Positions 58,496-64,000 of a DNA stretch of 64,000 nt are shown piece after piece. The notes below the pieces were generated by a model that saw only the letters and a list, made by a program, of their open reading frames with translations, did not search any database and was not told where the DNA came from. A program made the translations under genes and the position numbers. How positions within the stretch are numbered: the first letter of the stretch is position 1; each line of letters opens with the position of its first letter. Source of the stretch: Streptomyces nojiriensis (GTDB taxonomy: Bacteria; Actinomycetota; Actinomycetes; Streptomycetales; Streptomycetaceae); contig NZ_CP071139.1 in NCBI RefSeq assembly GCF_017639205.1, positions 1,178,001 through 1,242,000 of the forward strand. Reading direction: 5' to 3'.

Positions 58496-60347
58496 AGGCG
58501 ATGCCCGCCGCGTACTCGGTGGGCAGGCACTGGCCCTTGTAGTGCCCGTAGGCGAACTCGCCGCCGGGGCCGCCCGCCGGGCGGTTGTCGCCCCGGTCGA
58601 ACCACACCGTCCGGCCGCCTGCGGGAAGCCCCGTACGGGCCGGGGCGCACAGCGCCGCCGAGACCCGCTCGCCGCGCAGGCTGTAGCCGATCAGGAACTG
58701 GCCGGCCGGGCACTGGAACTTGGTGTAGCCGGTGGCCCAGTCGCCGCCCGCCGGGACGTACCTCTCGTCTCGGACCGCGGTGTGGTCGCCCGTCGGGGCG
58801 CGCAGGTCGGAGCTGGTGCACAGGCCGCGGCCACCGGTGTGGGCGAGCCCGGTGAGACGGGCCCCGTCGGGGCAGACCGCCTTGCGGGCGCCGCTGTCCC
58901 AGTCCCCGGCGGCCCGGGTGCGCAGCGAGGCGTTGTGGTCGCGGTGGTCCGTGGTCAGCTGGTACCAGGCGGTGGTGGCGGGGACCGGTCCGGTGCGGCC
59001 GGGGGTGGTGCTGAGCGGGGACCAGCGGGCGGTGCGCCAGTCCCCCGGGTCCAGGACGCCGGAGCGGCGGCCGGTCGCGTCGTAGCGCAGGAGCGCCCAG
59101 CTGTCGCCGCCGGGGGTGCCCTGGGCGGTGGTGCTCCAGCCGACGAGGGGCCAGTACGCGAAGTCGGCGTCGGAGCGCGTCAGGTACCCGGTGAGGCGGT
59201 CGAACCAGGCGCGGGGGGCGGCGCCGCTCTCGTCGGCCCCGATACCGAACTCGCTGATCCAGACGGGGGCGGTGAAGTGCGTGCCGGTCTCCGCGGACAC
59301 GAAGAAGGCCTGGTCGTAGAGGGTCTGTTCGAGCTCAGCGGCGGTCATGTCCTGGTAGCGGGGGTCGTGCGTCTCGCCCATGCCGGTCGCACCGCTGTGC
59401 CGGGGGCCGGTGTACCCGTAGAAGTGGGCCGAGTAGACCAGCTTGTTCGAGGTGACCAGGGTGTGGGAGAGGGTGCGTACGGGGGTGAGGGTGGGGCGGC
59501 CGTGCGGGAAGCCGTCCACGGGCAGGCCGTACCAGTTGATGCCCTCGACGACGATCAGCAGGTTCGGGTTGGCCTCGGTGAGGATGCGGTCGGCGGCCTC
59601 CTGGGCGGCGGCGTGCCAGTCGTGGTTGTCGCCGAGGCCCCAGTTGGGGTCGTCGAAGACGTCGCGGCGGACCTCGTTGTAGAGATCGGCGCCCACCACG
59701 CGCGGGTTGTCGCGGTAGCGGCGGGCGAGGAAGACCCAGTCGTCGGCCCACTGGGCGGTGGAGCGGCCGCTGTTCCAGCGTTCGTTGCCGTCGAGGCCGC
59801 AGCACCAACGGGTGGTGACGGTGTGGTTGTTGAGGATGACGGCGAAGCCGGCGCCGGTGAGGCCGGCGACCACGGCGTCGTAGACCTGGAGGGGCGTGCG
59901 GCCGCGCAGGGCCGGGTTGGCGGCGACGGCGGCGTCCGGGACGGGGGTGGTGTCGCGCAGCATCTCGTTGGAGAAGGGCAGCCGGATGCTGTTGAGCCCC
60001 GCGGCCCGGAAGTCGGCGAGCAGGGTGGTCAGGGGTACCCGGTCCAGGCCGATCGGGATGCCGTGGGCGTTCTGCCCGCTGTGGTGCGTGGCGGGGTCCT
60101 CGCGGTCGCCCGAGCCGTTCCAGGATCCCTGGGCTCCGTCCCAGTTCCCCGAACGCAGGCGGAAGCGGTTGCCCTGCGCGTCGACGATGTACCGGCCGCG
60201 GGTGGACAGCGGCGGGGTCCAGGCTACGGCGGGGTCCGTGGCGGCCGCGGGCTGCGGGGCGGCGTGGGCGGGCTGCGCGGACGGCGCCGACAGGGCGCCG
60301 GCCACCAGCAGGAGGGCGCAGAGGACCGCGCGTAAGAGGTTCTTCAT
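58419..60347 (-). CDS. Secreted glycoside hydrolase family 5 protein with Cys-repeat C-terminal domain (TTA codon)
   Basis: A 642-residue exported enzyme. Signal peptide at 1-30 (LLRAVLCALLLVAGALS). The GH5 barrel at about 45-440 has the acid/base Glu225 in LYNEVRRD and the nucleophile Glu366 in VWISEFGIG, plus NNH and HFYGYTG. The C-terminal part (about 465-640) has three Cys-pair units (CPDGARLTGL, CPAGQFLIGY, CLPTEYAAGI...LC) that look like a small repeated domain. The leucine at codon 5 is TTA, read by the bldA tRNA, so expression may be development-linked. AGGAG precedes the ATG at 60347. Confidence 0.9.
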   Translation of the reverse strand: MKNLLRAVLCALLLVAGALSAPSAQPAHAAPQPAAATDPAVAWTPPLSTRGRYIVDAQGNRFRLRSGNWDGAQGSWNGSGDREDPATHHSGQNAHGIPIGLDRVPLTTLLADFRAAGLNSIRLPFSNEMLRDTTPVPDAAVAANPALRGRTPLQVYDAVVAGLTGAGFAVILNNHTVTTRWCCGLDGNERWNSGRSTAQWADDWVFLARRYRDNPRVVGADLYNEVRRDVFDDPNWGLGDNHDWHAAAQEAADRILTEANPNLLIVVEGINWYGLPVDGFPHGRPTLTPVRTLSHTLVTSNKLVYSAHFYGYTGPRHSGATGMGETHDPRYQDMTAAELEQTLYDQAFFVSAETGTHFTAPVWISEFGIGADESGAAPRAWFDRLTGYLTRSDADFAYWPLVGWSTTAQGTPGGDSWALLRYDATGRRSGVLDPGDWRTARWSPLSTTPGRTGPVPATTAWYQLTTDHRDHNASLRTRAAGDWDSGARKAVCPDGARLTGLAHTGGRGLCTSSDLRAPTGDHTAVRDERYVPAGGDWATGYTKFQCPAGQFLIGYSLRGERVSAALCAPARTGLPAGGRTVWFDRGDNRPAGGPGGEFAYGHYKGQCLPTEYAAGIAFTTRAATRPSPAALLCRPLPGPDAR

Positions 60348-60649
60348 CTCGCTCCTGCCGGAAAGAGGCCGTCCCGGCGGGCGGCTGCCGCGGGAAAGTT
60401 ACCAGCGGGTCGCTTCCGGGGGAAGCCGAACGCGGGGACGCTTTCCGACGCCGATGACCCGCGGCCGGCCCGCACGGCGCCGGCCCGCACGGCGCCGGTC
60501 CGTCCCGGTCCGCCCCGGACGGCACCCGCCGAATTCGGCCGGTCGACGCCCGATCACACACCGTCACCCTGCCGAAACGGCCCCGCGCGGGGCCGCGCCC
60601 CTCTACCGTGCCCTGAGGTGATGTGGCACGGCACCGGAGGGCGGGGCGG
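60348..60649. other. Intergenic region between the GH5 gene and the small protein gene
   Basis: 302 nt with no gene I can support. It contains a 17-bp direct repeat (CGGCCCGCACGGCGC units, about 60464-60495), and TACCGT at about 60604 as a possible -10 for the gene at 60650. I see no operator for the GH5 gene that I would defend. Confidence 0.35.
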
Positions 60650-60958
60650 ATGGACGACGACGAAGACATGCGGCTGGCGGGGATGACGCCGGAGATCTCC
60701 CGCCGCACCCTCACCCTGCTGCGCGGTCTGGCGGGCCTCGAACCGCCCGAGCAGGTCCCCGAGGAGGCCATGGTCGTGGCCGACGCGGTCCTCGCCGAGC
60801 ACGGCACCGACGGGCTCCGGGTGCTGGTGATGACACTGGCGGCCTGGGCGACGGCGCAGATCGAGAACGTCGCCGAGCTGAGCGGACGCAGCCACGAGGC
60901 CGTCCTCGACGCGATGGAGCTGGCCTGCCTGGAGGCGAACGCCGAGGACACCCCCTGA
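60650..60958 (+). CDS. Small hypothetical helical protein
   Basis: A 102-residue protein, MDDDEDMRLAGMTPEISRRTL at the start, then helical segments LLRGLAGLEPPEQVPEEAMVVADAVLAEHG and VLVMTLAAWATAQIENVAEL. It is acidic and soluble. No known family. GGAGG at 9-10 nt before the ATG at 60650 sets the start (an upstream in-frame codon at 60623 lacks this). A short stem-loop follows the stop. Confidence 0.55.
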   Translation: MDDDEDMRLAGMTPEISRRTLTLLRGLAGLEPPEQVPEEAMVVADAVLAEHGTDGLRVLVMTLAAWATAQIENVAELSGRSHEAVLDAMELACLEANAEDTP

Positions 60959-60966
60959 GGCGCAGA

Positions 60967-60982
60967 GGGGCTCCCGAGCCCC
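60967..60982. terminator. Small stem-loop after the gene at 60650
   Basis: GGGGCTC and GAGCCCC form a 7-bp stem with a 2-nt loop just after the stop codon. Confidence 0.4.
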
Positions 60983-61092
60983 GTTCCCGCACCGGCGCGG
61001 AAGAAACCCCGTCCGGTCCGGCCGCGATACGGCGGGCTTCGGCGACACTGGGAGAGCAGGAGCGTCGTGGGGGGTCGTGATCGGAGGCCGTC

Positions 61093-61554
61093 GTGAGCAC
61101 ACCTTCCCCCATCCGGATCGCCGCCGTCCTGTCCACCGAGCACCGTGGACGGCTGATGTCGCAGGCCCGTGAGGTGAACTTCCCGGAGAGCGCGCGCATC
61201 TTCGACGAGGGCACGCGGGCGGATTCCTTCTGGATCGTGCGTTCCGGCACCGTGACCCTGGAGATCCCCGTCGCCGGCCGCCGGCCCGCGCCCGTGGAGA
61301 GCCTCGGCCCCGGTGAGCTGGTGGGCTGGTCCTGGCTGTTCCCGCCGTACGTGTGGCAGCTCGGCGCGGAGGCGATGACACCGGTACGGGCGTACGAGTT
61401 CGACGCCGCGACCGTGCGGATGCTGATGGACGCCGATCCCACCTTCGGCTCCGCGATCGGGCACTGGGTCGGGCGCGTCCTCGCGATGCGCCTCCAGCAG
61501 ACCCGCACCCGCCTGCTGGAGCTGTACGCACCCCGCCTCAGCAGCACCGCCTGA
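61093..61554 (+). CDS. Cyclic nucleotide-binding domain protein without HTH
   Basis: A 153-residue protein that is only a CRP-like nucleotide-binding jelly roll: RIFDEGTRADSFWIVRSGTVTLEIPV, then ESLGPGELVGWSWLFPPYVWQLGAEAMTPVRAYEFDAATVRMLM. The C-terminus ends at the dimer helix, with no helix-turn-helix. The PGE motif is kept. It may sense cNMP or another ligand and act on a partner protein. GTG start at 61093 with GGAGG at about 7 nt. It converges with the FtsX permease gene. Confidence 0.85.
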   Translation: MSTPSPIRIAAVLSTEHRGRLMSQAREVNFPESARIFDEGTRADSFWIVRSGTVTLEIPVAGRRPAPVESLGPGELVGWSWLFPPYVWQLGAEAMTPVRAYEFDAATVRMLMDADPTFGSAIGHWVGRVLAMRLQQTRTRLLELYAPRLSSTA

Positions 61555-61567
61555 TCGGCGACACCCG

Positions 61568-64000
61568 CTAGTCACGCACGCCCGCCGTCTCGACCGCCCT
61601 GCGCCGCAGGCACAGCGCGGCCGGGACGACTGCGGAGACCACCGCCACGGCCGCGCAGGCGCCGGACGTCGTACCGAGGGCGCCCCACGGGACCACCAGG
61701 GCGCTCCTGACGTCCAGGAGGCCCAGTGCCGCCCGGACGCCGGCCAGGTTCAGTACGGCGACCAGGGTTCCGGTGACCGTGCCGACGAGGACGACCAGCA
61801 GGGACTCCCCCGCCACCAGCCGCAGGACCTGCCGGCGGGTGGCTCCGGCCAGGCGCAGCACCGCGAAGTCGCGGGCCCGGTCCGAGGTGGCCATGACCAG
61901 GGTGCCGGCGAGCGCGATCCCCGTGTAGAGCAGGGCGATGCCGAGGACCAGCAGGAAGCCGGTCCGGGTGGTGCGTGCGGTCCCGGGCCGGTTCTCGGCC
62001 ACCCACCGGTCCTTGGTCAGGACGCGGCCCCCGGCCTGCCGGGCGGCCTCGGCCAGCGCGGCGCCGACCGCAGCGCCGTCCGCGCCCGGGGCGAGGCGTA
62101 CGTCGATCCGGTCCACCGTCGCGCCGGGGGCGTTGGCGGGGGTGACGTAGGCCCCGTTGCCGCCGGTGCCGACGCTCATCACGGCGGCGATCCGCAGGGT
62201 CCTGCGGGTGCCGTCGCCGAGCCACACCTCGACGGTGGATCCGACGGTGTGCCGCTCCCATTCCGCGGTGACGATGATCGAGTCGTCGTCGAGGTCGGTG
62301 ACCGAACCGGCCGTCAGGGGCAGTCGGGCGGTCCGGGCGAGGGCCTCGGGGTCCGCGGCGCGGGCGTCGGAGCGGATCAGCGCCGTGCCCTCCTCCAGCA
62401 CGTGGACGGCGGTCGCCGCGGTGGCGGAGATCTCCGTTCCGGGCACGGCCCGGATCCGCTCGACCGCGGCCGGATCGAACCCGCCCGGGCCGGCCGTGAC
62501 GACGTGGTCGGCGGTGGTCAGCCGCCGGATCTCGGCGGCCTCGGCCCCGTTCAGCGTGGCGGTGGTGCCCAGCAGGGATCCGGCGAGGGCCACGGTGACC
62601 AGGACGGGGGCGGCGACGGCCGCCGTACGGCGGATGCCGGCCGCCGCGTTCTCCCGGATCAGCATCCCGCCGGCGCCCGGCAGCCGGGCGGGGAGCCAGG
62701 CGATCAGCCGGACCAGCGGCCGTACCAGGACCGGCGACAGCAGCGCGAAGGCGACGATGAACAGCATCGGGCGGCTGGTGTAGGTCTTGCGGTGGAGCAG
62801 GTCCGACGGGTCGGTCAGCAGGGAGTGGGCGAGGGTGCCGAGGCCCGCCAGCAGCAGTCCGGCGCCGAGGATCCAGCGGCCCGGGGTCATGGTCCGCGTC
62901 TCGTGGGCGGCTTCGCGCAGTGCCTCGCAGGGGGCGACCCGGCCCGCCCGCCAGGAGGCGGCGACGACTCCCGCGAGGGCGACGAGCAGCCCGGCCCAGA
63001 AGGCCGCGTGGAAGGGCCAGGTGGCGTCGCCGACGGCGAACCAGCGGGGTGCGAAGCCCTCGTCCACCAGGTACGAGACGAGCACGGGCGCCCCGTAGGC
63101 CCCGAGCAGGCAGCCTGTGGCCGAGGCCACCGCGCCGAGCAGCAGCGCCTCGGCGGCCACCGTGCGGCGGATCCGGCCCGGGGTGGCGCCTGCCGCGCGC
63201 AGCAGGGCGAACTCCTTGCGGCGCCGGGCGACCGCGAACGCGAAGGTGGACGCGACGACGAACACCGAGACGAAGCCGGTGACGCCGCCCGCGGTGCCGA
63301 GTGCGGCGTTCACGGCGAGCAGGGCCTCGCTGTCGCGCTCGGGGTCGGGGTCGGCGTGGCGGCGGTCCCGGCCGGTCAGGACCCGTACGTCGGCGTCCCG
63401 GCCCGGGAGTGCACGTACGGCCTCCCCTACGGCGTCCTGCACGGCGGTCGGGTCGGCGGCGACGACGAGTTGGTCGACGACGGGCGAGAGCCGGGCGGCG
63501 CGGGCGTCGGTCCAGAACACGGCGTCCTCGAAGCCGCGGTCGGCGACGGTGCCGACCACGGTCACGGAGCCGTGGTCGGTGCCGATCCGGGCCCCTGGCC
63601 GGGCCCAGCCGGTGGTGACGACCTCGCCGTCGGAGCGCGGGGAGCGGCCCGCGTCGAGGGTGTACGGGGCGAAGGCGGCGACCGACCAGGGATGGCCGAC
63701 CAGTTGCTCCGGCCCGCCCTCGGCGCGGACGGGGAAGGACCGGTCCTCGGTGGTCGGGCCGAGGGCGGCCAGCCGCCGGGCGAGCTCGGGGGTGACGGGC
63801 CGGGGGTGGGCGAGCCTGCCGGTGCGTTCCCCGCCCGGGACGGGGACGCGCAGCACGTCGTCTCCCCTGACGACGACGGGGGCCTGGGCGAACCGCTCCG
63901 GGAGGCGCTGCGGGGCCTCCAGAGTGGCGGCGAGCCCGAGGCCCATGGTGGCGATGAGGCCGACGCCGAGGGCCAGGGCCACGAAGCTTCCGACGAAGGT
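61568..64000 (-). CDS. FtsX/MacB-type ABC transporter permease (5' end outside the window)
   Basis: At least 810 residues; the reading frame continues past the right edge (residues just before the internal MALALGVGL stretch read TFVGSFV...), so the start is missing. Two FtsX cores: one at about 240-380 (ARRRKEFALLRAAGATPGRIRRTV) and one near the C-terminus (DRARDFAVLRLAGATRRQVLRLV), with helices between and at the end. It resembles the permease at 1012-3321 in design. Its ATPase gene, if any, lies beyond the edge. Substrate unknown. Confidence 0.9.
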   Translation of the reverse strand, partial: TFVGSFVALALGVGLIATMGLGLAATLEAPQRLPERFAQAPVVVRGDDVLRVPVPGGERTGRLAHPRPVTPELARRLAALGPTTEDRSFPVRAEGGPEQLVGHPWSVAAFAPYTLDAGRSPRSDGEVVTTGWARPGARIGTDHGSVTVVGTVADRGFEDAVFWTDARAARLSPVVDQLVVAADPTAVQDAVGEAVRALPGRDADVRVLTGRDRRHADPDPERDSEALLAVNAALGTAGGVTGFVSVFVVASTFAFAVARRRKEFALLRAAGATPGRIRRTVAAEALLLGAVASATGCLLGAYGAPVLVSYLVDEGFAPRWFAVGDATWPFHAAFWAGLLVALAGVVAASWRAGRVAPCEALREAAHETRTMTPGRWILGAGLLLAGLGTLAHSLLTDPSDLLHRKTYTSRPMLFIVAFALLSPVLVRPLVRLIAWLPARLPGAGGMLIRENAAAGIRRTAAVAAPVLVTVALAGSLLGTTATLNGAEAAEIRRLTTADHVVTAGPGGFDPAAVERIRAVPGTEISATAATAVHVLEEGTALIRSDARAADPEALARTARLPLTAGSVTDLDDDSIIVTAEWERHTVGSTVEVWLGDGTRRTLRIAAVMSVGTGGNGAYVTPANAPGATVDRIDVRLAPGADGAAVGAALAEAARQAGGRVLTKDRWVAENRPGTARTTRTGFLLVLGIALLYTGIALAGTLVMATSDRARDFAVLRLAGATRRQVLRLVAGESLLVVLVGTVTGTLVAVLNLAGVRAALGLLDVRSALVVPWGALGTTSGACAAVAVVSAVVPAALCLRRRAVETAGVRD

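Overview
The window is about 73% G+C, with strong third-position G/C bias, GTG starts, many 4-bp start/stop overlaps and very few TTA codons. Together with its gene families (ECF42 sigma factor with DGPF partner, HGxxPAAW-like membrane protein, DUF1304, DUF3224, DUF6493, BtrH_N/DUF4872) this points to a Streptomyces or close relative. I see no rRNA, tRNA or CRISPR. Most genes are accessory and strand switches are frequent, as in a chromosome arm.

Layout. 0-5 kb: start of a probable sensor kinase, a MacB/FtsX-type ABC pair, and a stand-alone condensation-domain protein. 5-12 kb: an ECF42 sigma factor with its DGPF partner, small membrane and thioredoxin-like proteins, a BtrH-like protein divergent from a DUF1304/TetR pair with a clear operator, a cold-shock protein and a MarR gene. 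12-21 kb: a DEAD-box helicase, a methyltransferase, two GNAT proteins (one apparently internally deleted), an SDR with an altered catalytic motif, an SRPBCC protein, a two-domain Nudix protein and a DUF418-like acyltransferase. 22-25 kb: lipoprotein 1, an unknown helical protein and a double SUKH protein.

25-32 kb is an RNA-repair island. A ligase-kinase fusion overlaps a 960-residue protein carrying an MJ1316 (DUF504) end-recognition domain, an EEP nuclease/phosphatase, a 2H phosphoesterase and a poly(A)-polymerase-like nucleotidyltransferase. A second, DRB0094-type RNA ligase lies 1.1 kb further on. 32-41.5 kb: an SDR, a peptidoglycan-binding membrane protein, a 56-residue His-rich peptide, two transport or regulatory genes, lipoprotein 2 (with a TTA codon), a WYL regulator with a perfect 12-bp inverted-repeat operator facing a DUF3224 gene, then a 167-bp MITE-like element, a lower-GC alpha/beta hydrolase and a decayed IS5-type transposase.

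41.6-45.7 kb: a SWIM zinc-finger/DUF6493 operon whose promoter matches exactly the PafBC-type DNA-damage consensus. 45.9-53.3 kb: a five-gene, fully overlapping operon with a PaaK-like ligase, an MFS exporter, a double GNAT protein, a LuxE-like acyl-protein synthetase and a LuxC reductase fused to a second PaaK-like domain. It looks like an uncharacterised carboxylate-activation and reduction pathway with export, and is the strongest candidate for an undescribed system. 53.4-64 kb: a large secreted LamG/DNRLRE protein, a XRE-cupin regulator divergent from an MFS pump, a secreted GH5 glycosidase with a TTA codon, a small protein, a lone cyclic-nucleotide-binding protein and a partial FtsX-type permease.

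All functional calls come from reading motifs by eye; no database search was run.
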